Assembly (NCBI RefSeq): GCF_002812985.1
Contig: NZ_PGCP01000014.1
Coordinates: forward strand, 83,414-147,413
DNA from: Aeromonas lusitana
GTDB lineage: Bacteria; Pseudomonadota; Gammaproteobacteria; Enterobacterales; Aeromonadaceae
Length of the DNA stretch: 64,000 nt
Direction of reading: 5' to 3'
The translations under genes and the position numbers were made by a program. Numbering within the stretch: the stretch's first letter is position 1; each line of letters begins with the position of its first letter. The notes under the pieces are model-generated. The model was given only the letters and a program-made list of their open reading frames with translations. It was not told where the DNA came from and did not search any database. This document shows positions 8,795 to 18,590 of the stretch, piece by piece.

Positions 8795-8810
8795 GGGACC
8801 TGCGACCGGG

Positions 8811-8871
8811 GCCTAGCCCCTATTCCAGACATCCCGAACATCCTGTTTGTTGACCAGAATGGGGGCTAGGC
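8811..8871. repeat. 15-bp inverted repeat between DUF808 and oligopeptidase genes
   Basis: Arms GCCTAGCCCCTATTC (8811-8825) and GAATGGGGGCTAGGC (8857-8871) are complementary except for one T-G wobble, with a 31-base loop. No T-run follows, so it is not a standard terminator. It ends 89 bases before the oligopeptidase start. Confidence 0.55.
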
Positions 8872-8959
8872 AATCGCCTGCCCCCTTCGTACTATCTGGC
8901 TGCGACTGCCCAGCAGAGGCGGCGCCACCCGATTTGGACGCAAACAAACAAGGACAGTT

Positions 8960-10738
8960 ATGATGCCACTCCTCTGGCAGGATGATCACATCTTCGCCGC
9001 CCCCGACTGCCCGGCCGTCGACGCCGCTTTCCACCATGCACAGCAGTTGCTGACCAGCCTGAGGCCGCTGCTGGACGAGCTGCCCGCCACCCGGGACACC
9101 AATGCGCTTAGGCACCTGCTTCGCACCATACGGCGGCAGGCCGAGGAGGTGACGCGGCTGGCCTGGAATGCCCAGACCTATGGTTACAACCGCTTGAGCC
9201 GCAATGGTCGCGATGAGCCCGCCAAGGTGCTGCTCTCCCGTGGCCAGCAGTTGCAGGCAAGCCTGGCCCAGCTCATCAAACCCGTGGCCCTGTTCTGGCT
9301 GAATGCCCCCAAGGAGCAGGTGCGACTGCTGCTGCAGGATCCCGAGCTGTTCGAGCTGGCCTATGACATTCGCCACGCCCGTCGGCTGCAGGATCAGCGG
9401 CTGTCGCTTGAGTCAGAGCAGCTGATCGAGGGGCTGGCGGTGGACGGCCTGCAGGCCTGGGGAGATCTCTACGACGGCCTGGTGGGCAGGCTCAGCCCTC
9501 GGGTTGAGGGCGAGCCCATGGGGCTGGCGCAGGCGGACAACCTGCTCTCACACCCGGACAGGGCGCGGCGCACCCACGCCTGGCACGCTATTCAGGCCGC
9601 CTGGGCTGGCGAGCAGGAGACGGTGGCGGCCATCCTCAATGCCATCAATGGCTGGCGCAACGAGCTCGCCACCCAGCGTGGCAAGGAGCGTCGGCTCGAT
9701 GCCCTGGACGTCTCCTGCCATCAGGGTCATCTCGAGCGCCGCACGCTAGAGACCCTGATGGGGGAGGCGGATGCTCACAAGGAGCTCGGCAGGCGGGCCC
9801 TGCGGGCCATGGCAAGCGCCCAGGGAATCAACGATTTCGCCCCCTGGGATCTCTATGCGCCGCCCCCCGCGACGAGTTCGGTCGCCATCAATCTGGCGCA
9901 GGCCCTCACCCTGGTGGCGGATGCGTTCGGGAGTTTCGACCCCGAGATGGGGGCCTTCGTGCACCAGATGGCCGAGCGTGGCTGGATTGATGCCAACCCG
10001 AGCGAACACAGGCGCAGCGGCGCCTACAGCACCGAGTATGCCCATCCCGCCGAGCCCAGGGTGTTCATGACCTTCGAGGGCACCCTGGACAACGTCATCA
10101 CCCTGGCTCACGAGCTCGGCCACGCCTGGCACAGCTGGGTGCTGCGGGAGCTGCCGCTGGAGCAGCGGGACTATCCCAAGACGCTCGCCGAGACGGCCTC
10201 CCTGTTTGCCGAGACGCTAGTGCGGGAGGCGCTGTATGGGCGCATGGAGACCCGGGAGCAGCGGCGGGACATCGCCTGGATGGACGGGGAGCGGGCCGCC
10301 AGCATGCTGCTGGACGTTCCGTCCCGTTTTGCGTTCGAGCGGGCTCTGGTGGCGGCGCGGGAGCAGGGGTATGTGGGGGCGAGCCAGCTCAGGGCCATGA
10401 TGAAATCTGCCAAGGAGCAGTGGTATGGTGACAGCCTTTGCCAGTACGACGAGCTGTTCTGGGCCAGCAAGGGGCACTTCTCCATCGCCGATCTCGGGTT
10501 TTACAACTACCCGTATCTGTTTGGCTACCTGTTCAGCCTGGGGCTCTATGCCCAGAAGGAGCGGGTGGGGGATGACTTCGTCGAGGCCTACCGGGCGTTG
10601 CTCACCGACACAGGGCGCATGAGCGCCGAAGATCTGGTGGAGAAGCACCTCGGCATCGATATTCGCGAGCCCGCCTTCTGGCAGGAGAGCCTGCGTCAGG
10701 TAGAAGAGGCGGTCGCGCGTCTCGAGCGGCTGGTGTAG
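8960..10738 (+). CDS. M3-family oligoendopeptidase (PepF-like), copy 1
   Basis: A 592-residue cytosolic zinc metallopeptidase of the M3 family that degrades short peptides. The zinc site HELGHAWH begins at residue 384 (His384, Glu385, His388); the third ligand is expected in the downstream TLAETASLFAETLV segment. The N-terminal half is the helical lid domain typical of PepF. The C-terminal FYNYPYLFGYLFSLGLY segment is also a family feature. ATG 8960 follows AGGACAG. A closely related second copy begins 91 bp after it. Substrate range cannot be read from sequence. Confidence 0.87.
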   Translation: MMPLLWQDDHIFAAPDCPAVDAAFHHAQQLLTSLRPLLDELPATRDTNALRHLLRTIRRQAEEVTRLAWNAQTYGYNRLSRNGRDEPAKVLLSRGQQLQASLAQLIKPVALFWLNAPKEQVRLLLQDPELFELAYDIRHARRLQDQRLSLESEQLIEGLAVDGLQAWGDLYDGLVGRLSPRVEGEPMGLAQADNLLSHPDRARRTHAWHAIQAAWAGEQETVAAILNAINGWRNELATQRGKERRLDALDVSCHQGHLERRTLETLMGEADAHKELGRRALRAMASAQGINDFAPWDLYAPPPATSSVAINLAQALTLVADAFGSFDPEMGAFVHQMAERGWIDANPSEHRRSGAYSTEYAHPAEPRVFMTFEGTLDNVITLAHELGHAWHSWVLRELPLEQRDYPKTLAETASLFAETLVREALYGRMETREQRRDIAWMDGERAASMLLDVPSRFAFERALVAAREQGYVGASQLRAMMKSAKEQWYGDSLCQYDELFWASKGHFSIADLGFYNYPYLFGYLFSLGLYAQKERVGDDFVEAYRALLTDTGRMSAEDLVEKHLGIDIREPAFWQESLRQVEEAVARLERLV

Positions 10739-10829
10739 TGCGCTGCCAGTCGCGAGACAGGCACCCTTTATCCGTGGTCCGCTGCGCCGGGCCACGCTGT
10801 TTTTGATAACGAATCAACACGAGTCGACG

Positions 10830-12638
10830 ATGCAACCCACCCAATACCCGCAGCAGTGGCAGAACCAGCATATCTATCCCTCCCTCGACAGCAGCGTGCT
10901 GGAGGCAGACATGAGTCTGGCCCGCGCGAGCCTGGACGAGTTGAGTGACTTCATTGGCACCTTGGGCCTGGTGCGCGATCAGGCCGATGCCCTGCAGGAT
11001 TTCCTGCGAGAGGTGCGCCTGCGTGCCCAGCGCATCCGCAACATCGGCTGGAACGTGGCGGTGCTGGCGGCCTCCAAGGGCAGCCAGGATGCCCTGGATC
11101 CTCTGGCCAAGCAGTTGGCCTCCCGCGCCCGGGCCCTCAACGCTGATCTCTTCAAGGCACTGGCGCCGGTGGAAGATCTGATGCTGGGCTTGCCTGCGGC
11201 CGAGTTTGAACACCTGATACAAGATCCCTTGCTCGGGGAGGAGGATTATCGCCTGCGCCACGAGCGGCGCCTGCAGGATCAGCGCCTGCCGGTGGAGGCG
11301 GAGCAGCTGGTGATAGGGCTTGGTACCGACGGTCTGCACGGTTGGGGCAACCTCTATAACGATCTGGTGGGCAAGATCCGCCTGACCATAGCCGGGCAGG
11401 AGATGGGGTTGGCACAGGCGAGCAACCTGTTGTCGAGCCCGGACAGGGCACTTCGTCGGGAAGCGTTCGATGCCATCAGTGCCGGCTGGGCCGGCGAGCA
11501 GGAGACGGTGGCCGCCATCCTCAACGCCCTCAATGGCTGGCGCCTGGAGCTGGCCCGCCAGCGCGGCAAGACGCGCTTGCTCGATGCGCTGGATGTTTCC
11601 TGCCACCAGAGCCACATCGATCGCGCCACCCTGGATACCCTGATGGCCGAGACCCATAAGGCCCGTGGTCTGGGCCAGCGGGCGCTGGCGCTGATGGCAG
11701 GCAAGCTTGGCATTTCGGACCTTGGGCCGGAGGACTTGTTCGCGCCGCCCCCGGCCGCGACCAGTCGGACCATCCCCTTCGAGGAGGCGATCGAGATCAT
11801 TGCCCAGGCGTTCGCCGCCTTCGACTCCGAGATGGGGGCGTTCGCCCGCATGATGGCCGAGCGTGGCTGGATAGACGCGGCGCCCACCCCGAACCGGCGC
11901 ACCGGTGCCTATTGCACCAAGTTTGCCGATCCGGTGGAGCCGCGGGTCTTTATCACCTATGCGGGCACCATGGACAACGTCATCACGCTCGCCCACGAGC
12001 TCGGTCACGCCTGGCACAACTGGCTCATTCGCGATCTGCCCATGAGTCAGCGCAGCTACCCCATGACGCTGGCGGAGACCGCCTCCATCTTCGCCGAAAC
12101 CCTGGTGCGCAGCGCTTTATTCGAACAGGCGCAGACCCAAGAGCAACGCCAGGCCATCGCCTGGGCCGAGGCGGACGGCGCCGCCACCTTCCTGGTCAAC
12201 ATTCCGGCTCGCTTCGCGTTCGAACAGGCCCTGGTGGCCGAGCGTCAGAAGGGCTATGTGTCGGCCACGAGACTCTGCGCCCTGACCGACGAGGCCTGGG
12301 GCACCTGGTATGAGGGGAGCCTCGTGCGCTATCACCCCCTGTTCTGGGCCGCCAAGGCGCATTTTTCCATCGCAGGCTTTGGTTTCTACAACTATCCCTA
12401 TCTGTTCGGTTACCTGTTCAGTCTCGGGGTCTATCACCAGCTGATGAGCCGCAAGGCCGCAGGGGAAACGAATGTCGCTCAGGCTTATCGTGCCCTGCTG
12501 CGAGACACGGGCCGCATGAGTGCCGAGGAACTGGTGGAAAAACACCTGGGGCAGGACATCCGCGAGGCGACGTTCTGGCAGGGGAGCCTGGCGCTGGTGG
12601 CGGATGCGGTGACGCGCTTCGAGCAGACGCAGGGCTGA
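10830..12638 (+). CDS. M3-family oligoendopeptidase (PepF-like), copy 2
   Basis: A 602-residue paralogue of the preceding gene. The zinc site HELGHAWH starts at residue 389 and TLAETASIFAETLV follows, so the active site is intact. Both copies share AGEQETVAAILNA, LDALDVSCHQ and FYNYPYLFGYLFSLG, but the first 60 residues differ, so the duplication is old rather than recent. ATG 10830 has only a weak purine-rich region upstream (GAGTCGACG); the frame could extend to 10803. A hairpin terminator follows at 12668. Division of labour between the copies is unknown. Confidence 0.86.
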   Translation: MQPTQYPQQWQNQHIYPSLDSSVLEADMSLARASLDELSDFIGTLGLVRDQADALQDFLREVRLRAQRIRNIGWNVAVLAASKGSQDALDPLAKQLASRARALNADLFKALAPVEDLMLGLPAAEFEHLIQDPLLGEEDYRLRHERRLQDQRLPVEAEQLVIGLGTDGLHGWGNLYNDLVGKIRLTIAGQEMGLAQASNLLSSPDRALRREAFDAISAGWAGEQETVAAILNALNGWRLELARQRGKTRLLDALDVSCHQSHIDRATLDTLMAETHKARGLGQRALALMAGKLGISDLGPEDLFAPPPAATSRTIPFEEAIEIIAQAFAAFDSEMGAFARMMAERGWIDAAPTPNRRTGAYCTKFADPVEPRVFITYAGTMDNVITLAHELGHAWHNWLIRDLPMSQRSYPMTLAETASIFAETLVRSALFEQAQTQEQRQAIAWAEADGAATFLVNIPARFAFEQALVAERQKGYVSATRLCALTDEAWGTWYEGSLVRYHPLFWAAKAHFSIAGFGFYNYPYLFGYLFSLGVYHQLMSRKAAGETNVAQAYRALLRDTGRMSAEELVEKHLGQDIREATFWQGSLALVADAVTRFEQTQG

Positions 12639-12667
12639 GGCCCGGCGCTCTGCAGCACAGAACGAGG

Positions 12668-12694
12668 TCCCGCCGAGATGGCGGGATTTCTCTT
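12668..12694 (+). terminator. Terminator after the oligopeptidase pair
   Basis: Stem TCCCGCC/GGCGGGA with a 5-base loop, followed by TTTCTCTT. Confidence 0.65.
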
Positions 12695-12882
12695 ATCGGG
12701 CGATGCCGGCGGCGGCCAGGCAGGGCCGATTTGTCCGCGAAGCGTCATAAACACCGGATGAAATGCGTTTTATGGCGGCCGGGGGCGTGATCCAAAGCAA
12801 GAAAGTTGGATGTTTTGGTGGCGCATGGGCCCGCCGCTGGAGTAGTTTCGATAGAACCGACACAGTTTCCGAGGTCTTATCC

Positions 12883-13422
12883 ATGATCATCTATCTGCAT
12901 GGCTTTGATGCCACCAGCCCCGGCAATCATGAGAAAGTGCTGCAGTTGCAGTTTATCGATGATGATGTGCGTTTCGTGCACTACAGCACGGTTCACCCCC
13001 GCCATGACATGAGTCACCTGCTCAAGGAAGTGAAGAAGCAGCTCGACATGAGCACTGACCCCAAACCCCTCATCTGCGGGGTCGGTCTCGGTGGCTACTG
13101 GAGCGAGCGGATCGGTTTTCTGTGCGGCATCAAGCAGGTGATTTTCAACCCCAATCTCAACCCGGCGCAAAACATGCAGGGCAAGATCGACCGGCCGGAA
13201 GAGTACGACGACATTGGCACCAAGTGTGTAACCGAATTTCGTAATAAAAATTCAGGAAACTGCCTGTGCATCCTTTCCGTTCAGGATGAAATCCGCGATA
13301 ATCGGGACACTGAACGTGATTTGAAGAACTATTACGACATCGTATGGGATGAGCGCGAGACCCATAAATTCAAGAACATCTCGCACCATCTGCAACGGAT
13401 GAAGGCCTTCAAGGAAGCCTGA
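12883..13422 (+). CDS. ycfP: UPF0227 family protein YcfP
   Basis: A 179-residue alpha/beta-hydrolase-like protein. It begins [18 protein letters not shown] with the His-Gly oxyanion segment, and has [15 protein letters not shown] where a hydrolase would carry its nucleophile elbow: here G-x-G-x-G with no Ser, as usual for YcfP. That argues against classic esterase activity. ATG 12883 has GAGG at a suitable distance; the longer frame from 12763 is not supported. It is immediately before ndh, the same neighbour as in E. coli. Function unknown. Confidence 0.88.
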   Translation: MIIYLHGFDATSPGNHEKVLQLQFIDDDVRFVHYSTVHPRHDMSHLLKEVKKQLDMSTDPKPLICGVGLGGYWSERIGFLCGIKQVIFNPNLNPAQNMQGKIDRPEEYDDIGTKCVTEFRNKNSGNCLCILSVQDEIRDNRDTERDLKNYYDIVWDERETHKFKNISHHLQRMKAFKEA

Positions 13423-13448
13423 GCCATCACGTCAACCGATTTCGTTTT

Positions 13449-13475
13449 AGGGAGCCAATGGCTCCCTTTCGTTTT
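13449..13475 (+). terminator. Hairpin between ycfP and ndh
   Basis: Stem AGGGAGCC-AAT-GGCTCCCT followed by TTCGTTTT. It could end ycfP transcription or limit readthrough into ndh. Confidence 0.6.
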
Positions 13476-13496
13476 GAGGAACTAAGGAAAATCATC

Positions 13497-14789
13497 ATGA
13501 TGAATATTGTCGTTGTGGGCGGCGGCGCCGGCGGTCTCGAACTCGCGACCAGCCTGGGTCGCAAGCTGGGCAAGAAGAACAAGGCCAAGGTCACCCTGGT
13601 GGATCGCAACCGCACCCACCTGTGGAAACCCCTGCTGCACGAAGTGGCCACCGGCTCCATGGACGCGGGCATCGATGCCCTGAGCTACCAGTCCCATGCC
13701 AAAAACCACGGTTTTGACTTCCAGCTCGGCAGCCTGACCGACATCAAGCGCGACGAGAAACGCATCGTGCTGGCGCCGATTCACGACGAGAACGGCGATC
13801 TGGTGGTGCATGAGCGGGAAGTGCCTTACGACGTGCTGGTGATGGCGATTGGTTCCGTGTCCAACGACTTCAACACCAAGGGCATCAAGGATCACTGCAT
13901 CTTCCTGGACAGCCCCTCCCAGGCTCATCGCTTCTACAACAGCATGATGAACCGCTTCCTGCAGTTCGCCACCGAATACCAGCCGGGCGACAAGGTGAAG
14001 ATCGCCATCGTCGGCGGCGGCGCCACCGGGGTAGAGCTCTCCGCCGAGCTCTACAACGCGGTGGAGCAGCTCTACGCCTACGGCTTCAAGAACCTCACCA
14101 CCGACAGCTTGAAGGTGACCCTGGTCGAAGCGGGCCCCCGCATCCTGCCGGCCCTGCCGGAGCGCATCAGCGGCGCCGCTCACCAGGAGCTGGTGAAGCT
14201 CGGGGTGGACGTGCGCACCGCCACCATGATCACCGAAGCTACTGCTGAGGGGCTGCATACCAAGGATGGCGAGCTGATTGAAGCTGACCTCATGGTGTGG
14301 GCCGCAGGTATCAAGGCGCCTGACTTCATGAAGGACATCGCGGGTCTGGAGACCAACCGCATCAACCAGCTGGTGGTGAAAGAGACCCTGCAGACCACCC
14401 GTGACGAGAACATATTCGTCATCGGCGACTGCGCCGCCTGCCCGCAGCCGGATGGCAAGTTCGTGCCGCCGCGCGCCCAGTCTGCTCACCAGATGGCGAG
14501 CCAGGCGTTCAAGAACATCTTGGCCAAGATGAACGGCGGCGAGATGAAGCCCTACCTCTACCACGATCACGGCTCCCTCGTCTCTTTGAGTCGCTTCTCC
14601 ACCGTGGGCAGCCTGATGGGCAACCTGATGCGTGGCTCCATGATGGTGGAAGGTTACCTGGCGCGCATGGTCTACATCAGCCTGTATCGCATGCACCAGG
14701 TGGCCCTGCACGGCTACATCAAGACCGGCCTCATCATGCTGGTGGGCCGCATCAACCGGGTGCTGCGCCCGAGCATGAAGCTGCACTGA
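13497..14789 (+). CDS. ndh: Type II NADH:quinone oxidoreductase
   Basis: A 430-residue single-subunit, non-proton-pumping NADH dehydrogenase feeding electrons to the quinone pool at the inner membrane. The FAD-binding site is [19 protein letters not shown] at the N-terminus and the NADH-binding site is [19 protein letters not shown] near residue 170. A second FAD contact is [24 protein letters not shown], and the C-terminal basic amphipathic region ([20 protein letters not shown]) fits membrane attachment. ATG 13497 is followed by a second ATG at 13500, with AAGGAAA upstream. Very secure assignment. Confidence 0.95.
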   Translation: MMNIVVVGGGAGGLELATSLGRKLGKKNKAKVTLVDRNRTHLWKPLLHEVATGSMDAGIDALSYQSHAKNHGFDFQLGSLTDIKRDEKRIVLAPIHDENGDLVVHEREVPYDVLVMAIGSVSNDFNTKGIKDHCIFLDSPSQAHRFYNSMMNRFLQFATEYQPGDKVKIAIVGGGATGVELSAELYNAVEQLYAYGFKNLTTDSLKVTLVEAGPRILPALPERISGAAHQELVKLGVDVRTATMITEATAEGLHTKDGELIEADLMVWAAGIKAPDFMKDIAGLETNRINQLVVKETLQTTRDENIFVIGDCAACPQPDGKFVPPRAQSAHQMASQAFKNILAKMNGGEMKPYLYHDHGSLVSLSRFSTVGSLMGNLMRGSMMVEGYLARMVYISLYRMHQVALHGYIKTGLIMLVGRINRVLRPSMKLH

Positions 14790-14799
14790 TACCCATAAT

Positions 14800-14825
14800 G
14801 GCCCGGCTCACCCCGGGCCTTTTTG
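14800..14825 (+). terminator. Terminator after ndh
   Basis: Stem GGCCCGG/CCGGGCC with a 6-base loop, then TTTTT. Confidence 0.85.
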
Positions 14826-14850
14826 CATCTCACCAACATGAGGCCCGCTT

Positions 14851-15498
14851 GTGACTACCACTTCTTGCGAGGAGGTTGGCTTCCAGGGGCCGCACAGCCC
14901 CCTGACCACGCTCCTGCTGGCGGCATGCGACATCCTGTTCCTGCTGCTGCTCACCCTGATCCCGACCCTGACCGTCGCCCTCGATCTGCGCTGGCTCCAT
15001 AACGCCGTGGGAGAGGCCTCCATCACAGAGCTGCTGCAGGAAGGGATATTGCTCGCCATCGTCATCGGCCTGTACTGGAAGGGCCGGGTTCTGCCCGAGG
15101 TGCGCGCCTTCCTGTGGCTCATCGCCGGCTTCTTTGGCTGCCTGCTGATCCGCGAGCTGGACGTGTTCTTCGACATGATCTGGCACGGCTTCTGGGTCTA
15201 TCCGGCCCTGTTGCTGGCCACGGCGACCCTGGTGCACACCTGGCGTCACGGCCGCGCCACCCTGCTCAGCGGCGCCGCCCGCTTCGCGCAGCACCGCAGC
15301 GCCCTGTTCACCCTATTCGGCCTGCTGCTGGTGGCCGTGTTCAGCCGGGTGTTTGGCAGCGGCTCCCTGCTGTGGAACGAGATCCTGGGGGTGAGCAATG
15401 CCTTCGAGTTCAAGACCGCCCTGCAGGAGGGGATAGAGCTGCTGGGCTACTCCTATGTCGCCTACGGCATATTGACCCACGGCGGCTACCTGCGTTAG
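14851..15498 (+). CDS. Hypothetical multi-span inner-membrane protein
   Basis: A 215-residue protein with about six hydrophobic segments, for example LLLAACDILFLLLLTLIPTL, AFLWLIAGFFGCLLI, YPALLLATATLVHTW and ALFTLFGLLLVAVF. Charged residues inside or next to spans (ELLQEGILLAIV, RELDVFFDMIW, ALQEGIELLGYS) are a noticeable pattern and might be functional. I do not recognise the family. The start is GTG 14851; its ribosome site is weak. It is bounded by terminators on both sides, so it is transcribed alone. Confidence 0.72.
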   Translation: MTTTSCEEVGFQGPHSPLTTLLLAACDILFLLLLTLIPTLTVALDLRWLHNAVGEASITELLQEGILLAIVIGLYWKGRVLPEVRAFLWLIAGFFGCLLIRELDVFFDMIWHGFWVYPALLLATATLVHTWRHGRATLLSGAARFAQHRSALFTLFGLLLVAVFSRVFGSGSLLWNEILGVSNAFEFKTALQEGIELLGYSYVAYGILTHGGYLR

Positions 15499-15518
15499 GC
15501 ACCCCTGTTGTCTTCATG

Positions 15519-15546
15519 AAAAAGCCGCTCCCTGAGCGGCTTTTTT
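15519..15546. terminator. Terminator after the hypothetical membrane protein
   Basis: Stem AAGCCGCTC-CCT-GAGCGGCTT followed by TTTTTT, with A-run on the other side, so it can also serve the convergent porin gene. Confidence 0.9.
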
Positions 15547-15577
15547 GATGGGCTTTTTGGGATGGGATATGGGGCGT

Positions 15578-16792
15578 CTAGAAGCGGGTGTTGTAGTTGA
15601 CGGCGAAGAAGTAGAGTGCCGGGGTGGGGTAGTGGCCGGAGAGCGCCCCCTCATTGACGCTGGCACTCTCCACATGGACGTACTCGAACCCGGCCCCCAG
15701 GGTGTCCTGGGCAGTGAAGGCGTAGGTGGCACCCGTACCCAGGCGCAGGGCCGCGCCGCTTGGCACCGTCAGGGCCGTGTTGTTCTGATCCCGATAGGCG
15801 CTGCTGTCGTAAGCCAGGCCGCCGTTCAGGGTCCAGCGGGGGGTCAGCTTATGCTGCAGCCCGGCGGCCAGGTGATAGGTGTCCTGATAGAGGATCGTCT
15901 CCGCCAGGGATCGCTCAAAAACGGTGACCTGGTTGTCGTTGTAGTGGCTCCAGTCCTGCCAGCCGAGGTTGCCCATGACAGCCCAGTCGGTGGCGAATTC
16001 GTGATAGCCACTCAGCATCAGCTGCTGCGGGCTGTTGACCAGGGTCGCGACCGGGATGGTGGCCTTGATGGCGGGCATGTTGGGCCGCTGGAAGCTTACC
16101 TCGCGATCGATGTCGAAGTGATACTGCATCTCGCTGCTGTAGCCCAACCCGAAGCGGGTACCCGCGTTGAGTTCATAGAGGATCCCCAGCTTGGCGTTGA
16201 AGGCCCAGTCGGTGTCATCTTGCTTCTGCACTCCCTGATCGGGTTCACGGGTGAGGGAAAACAGGCCGTAGTTGATGCCAAGGCCGGCGCCGAGTGACCA
16301 GTGCTTATCGATGCGGTAGGCCAGGGACGGTTGCAGGGTCAGGCCTATCAGGGTCGCCTCTTTCACCAGCTGCTTGCCCGCCCAGTCGCCGTAATCCAGC
16401 CCCAGACCGAAGTTGCCATAGCTCGCAATGCCCGCTGACCAGTGTTCATCAATCTGCTGGCTGTAGTAGAGGGAGGCGGCGGGGAACCAGCCGATGACGG
16501 TGTCTATGTCTTCCTGCGCCGGATCGGTGAGATCGTAGGGCGCATCCCCGTACAGCATCTGGCCGGCCACGGTCAGGTTGCTGCCCTCAAGGTGGCTCAA
16601 GCCCGCCGGGTTCATGAACTGCACGGTCGCATCCTGGGCCCTGGCCGCCATGCCGGCGGTGGCGAGGCCGAGATCATTGGTGCCCGTCTCATAGAGATAC
16701 AGACCGGCGGTCTGGCCCTGACTCGTCAACAGCATTCCCAATGGCAACAGCCATAGGCTCATGACCTTCTTGCTTGTATTTATCCTTCTCAT
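15578..16792 (-). CDS. FadL/OmpP1/TodX-family outer-membrane channel
   Basis: A 404-residue beta-barrel of the long-chain fatty acid / hydrophobic substrate transporter family. Signal peptide [16 protein letters not shown]; then the N-terminal hatch motif [20 protein letters not shown] and [15 protein letters not shown], which is the Asn-Pro-Ala signature. It ends with the aromatic terminal residue (VNYNTRF) needed for barrel assembly. The start at 16792 has AGGAG upstream; the frame runs on to 16891. It stands alone. The substrate could be fatty acid or an aromatic; the gene fadL itself is not claimed. Confidence 0.85.
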   Translation of the reverse strand: MRRINTSKKVMSLWLLPLGMLLTSQGQTAGLYLYETGTNDLGLATAGMAARAQDATVQFMNPAGLSHLEGSNLTVAGQMLYGDAPYDLTDPAQEDIDTVIGWFPAASLYYSQQIDEHWSAGIASYGNFGLGLDYGDWAGKQLVKEATLIGLTLQPSLAYRIDKHWSLGAGLGINYGLFSLTREPDQGVQKQDDTDWAFNAKLGILYELNAGTRFGLGYSSEMQYHFDIDREVSFQRPNMPAIKATIPVATLVNSPQQLMLSGYHEFATDWAVMGNLGWQDWSHYNDNQVTVFERSLAETILYQDTYHLAAGLQHKLTPRWTLNGGLAYDSSAYRDQNNTALTVPSGAALRLGTGATYAFTAQDTLGAGFEYVHVESASVNEGALSGHYPTPALYFFAVNYNTRF

Positions 16793-17019
16793 CCCTGTCG
16801 TGCTCCTGCGTAGAACCTGGCCCGATGCTCTGGATAAGCATCCATGACAGGGGGAGTATAGATAGCGCCGAAGAGACAGGTTTGCTCCCATCTACTGCCC
16901 GGTGCCAGACTCACCATTCCACCTATACGGGGGGATGGGCTTATGCTTTCCACATTCCCTTGTTACCATGCCGGCCAAAGCACCCCCGGCGCCAGACTCA
17001 CAACCCCACAGGAGCCCCT

Positions 17020-17337
17020 ATGATCCTCTCAACCACCCCCACCCTGGAAGGCAAGACCATTCGTGAATACCGCGGCATCGTCGTGGGCGAGGCCATCCTC
17101 GGCGCCAACGTGTTCAAGGACCTGTTTGCCGGCATTCGCGACATCATCGGCGGCCGCTCCGGCGCCTATGAGAAGGAACTGGCCCGCGCCCGGGAGATTG
17201 CCTTCGAGGAGCTCAAGGAGCGGGCCCAGGCCCTCGGTGCCAACGCCGTGGTCGGCATCGACATGGACTACGAAGTCGTGGGCCAGAACGGCAGCATGCT
17301 GATGGTCAGCATCAGCGGCACCGCCGTGGTGATCTGA
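17020..17337 (+). CDS. YbjQ family (UPF0145) protein
   Basis: A 105-residue protein of the YbjQ/UPF0145 family, whose members form compact homopentamers of unknown function. Family markers: [74 protein letters not shown]. It lacks the Cys-rich heavy-metal feature sometimes named for the family. ATG 17020 follows GGAG six bases upstream. The frame extends to 16774 without support. A terminator follows at 17375. Confidence 0.88.
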   Translation: MILSTTPTLEGKTIREYRGIVVGEAILGANVFKDLFAGIRDIIGGRSGAYEKELARAREIAFEELKERAQALGANAVVGIDMDYEVVGQNGSMLMVSISGTAVVI

Positions 17338-17374
17338 ATCCCCTTGCCGCCAGCGGGCGGCATGCCAGTCCAAA

Positions 17375-17400
17375 GAGCCGATCCCGGGATCGGCTTTCTT
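17375..17400 (+). terminator. Terminator after the YbjQ-like gene
   Basis: Perfect stem AGCCGATCCC/GGGATCGGCT followed by TTCTT. Confidence 0.8.
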
Positions 17401-17701
17401 ATTGGCCGTGGTTCAGGAGAAGGCTGGCAAGGGCGCCGACATCCTCAGCAGAGTCGCCAAAACCGGGCTCCGGAGCCTTACCACTGCATTGAGAGGCCCT
17501 TTTCCACCGCCCTTGGGCCGGTTTTCTGTTCATTTATATTGATTGAAATATGACTGTTGTTTGATTTTTCTAAACAATAATGGGCCCTGTCATGACTACC
17601 CAGCCCCTTGTCGGGGCGCCAAGGGATGGCTTGAGATTAGACTCGGCTACGGGCTTCCAGGCTCGGCGGCGACGGGAGCGAGCGCCCGCGACAGCACAAT
17701 G
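17401..17701. other. Gene-free interval before the toxin operon end
   Basis: No convincing ORF or RNA gene seen. The only notable part is 17552-17589, which matches 22182-22219 at 30 of 38 positions and has a core TTGTTT-N9-AAACAA. Confidence 0.5.
17552..17589. repeat. Imperfect 38-bp direct repeat, copy A
   Basis: Matches copy B at 22182-22219 at 30 of 38 positions in the same orientation. The core is an inverted repeat TTGTTT-N9-AAACAA, which could also be an operator. The pair brackets the ahlABC operon and the patatin gene. Confidence 0.45.
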
Positions 17702-17732
17702 AAAAAGGAGAGGCCATGGCCTCTCCTTTTTT
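17702..17732. terminator. Bidirectional terminator at the end of ahlC
   Basis: AAAAAGGAGAGGCC-ATGGCC-TCTCCTTTTTT: near-perfect palindrome with A-run and T-run, 13 bp after the ahlC stop on the minus strand. Confidence 0.88.
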
Positions 17733-17744
17733 GTCTTCCGCCTG

Positions 17745-18545
17745 TCAGGAGGCATCAACCAGCAGGGTACGGACCTCGGTGAGGGCCGCGGTGAAGAAGA
17801 GCCGCGCCAGCTCCGGATCCCCTTGCCCGGCATCGCGCGCGACGTTGGCAATGTCGCCGCCGAGCAGGGTGATGGTATTGCCGACCTTGCTCACCCGATC
17901 GATGAGGGAGCCAAATTGCTGGGAAAATGCCGTCGTTTGGCCGAGGAAGCCTTGCTGACGCTGGATCTGGCCCTCGATCTGGTTCACCTGTCCCTCCAGA
18001 CTGCTCACCTTGTTCTGGGTTTGCGTCAGGGTGACGGCGAGCGCGATCAGGCCCGGCAGCCCCAGCAATCCCAGTCCCAACAGGTAGAGTTTTCTCTTGT
18101 TGAGGGAGTCCAGCTCCTGACGGGCCCCGGCCAGGTTGGATTGCAGCCCGGCGATGGTGGCTTGCAGCTCCACGCCGATCCGCTGCAACGCTATGTTGTC
18201 TTGCACTATGCGATCGTTGGCGGTCTGGCTGGCGGTCAGGGTCTGGGCGGTCAGCGCCTGGATGGGGGTGATCTCCTGCTGGACCAGATCGACAAACGCC
18301 TTAAGCGCTTGCGGGTTGAAGGGACCGGTATTGGCCAGCTGCTGCACCAGTTGCGCCTCTAGGCGCACAGCAAACGCGAGCACCTGTTGCTGCATGGTCT
18401 GCACTTGCGGCAACAGCGCCGCGACGACCTCACCGACATTTTGTTGGATGTTGACGGCGTTTTGCGGCAGGCCGGTGAAGGACTGAATGGTCGCTTCGGC
18501 CTGCAACATGTTGGCGATGGATTGGGAAAGAATACCGTTGCTCAT
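17745..18545 (-). CDS. ahlC: Tripartite alpha-pore-forming toxin subunit AhlC
   Basis: A 266-residue alpha-helical toxin subunit of the ClyA superfamily. In A. hydrophila AhlABC the C subunit is a soluble tetramer that dissociates and first attaches to one membrane leaflet. Seen here: long heptad-like helices, a short hydrophobic head RKLYLLGLGLLGLPGLIALAV near residues 150-170 suited to single-leaflet insertion, then a long C-terminal coiled coil (KVSSLEGQVNQIEGQIQRQQ). No classical signal peptide is present. It is the last gene of the operon, 45 bp after ahlB. The subunit letter is assigned by order and by head hydrophobicity. Confidence 0.85.
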   Translation of the reverse strand: MSNGILSQSIANMLQAEATIQSFTGLPQNAVNIQQNVGEVVAALLPQVQTMQQQVLAFAVRLEAQLVQQLANTGPFNPQALKAFVDLVQQEITPIQALTAQTLTASQTANDRIVQDNIALQRIGVELQATIAGLQSNLAGARQELDSLNKRKLYLLGLGLLGLPGLIALAVTLTQTQNKVSSLEGQVNQIEGQIQRQQGFLGQTTAFSQQFGSLIDRVSKVGNTITLLGGDIANVARDAGQGDPELARLFFTAALTEVRTLLVDAS

Positions 18546-18590
18546 AGGGTCTCCTCATGGCAGAGGGCGGCCTGGCCGCCCTCCCGTGGT

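Noticed and set aside
10602..12017. 471-codon minus-strand open frame
   Set aside because: Antisense to the second oligopeptidase, which has a full HELGH domain; long antisense frames are expected in G+C-rich genes.
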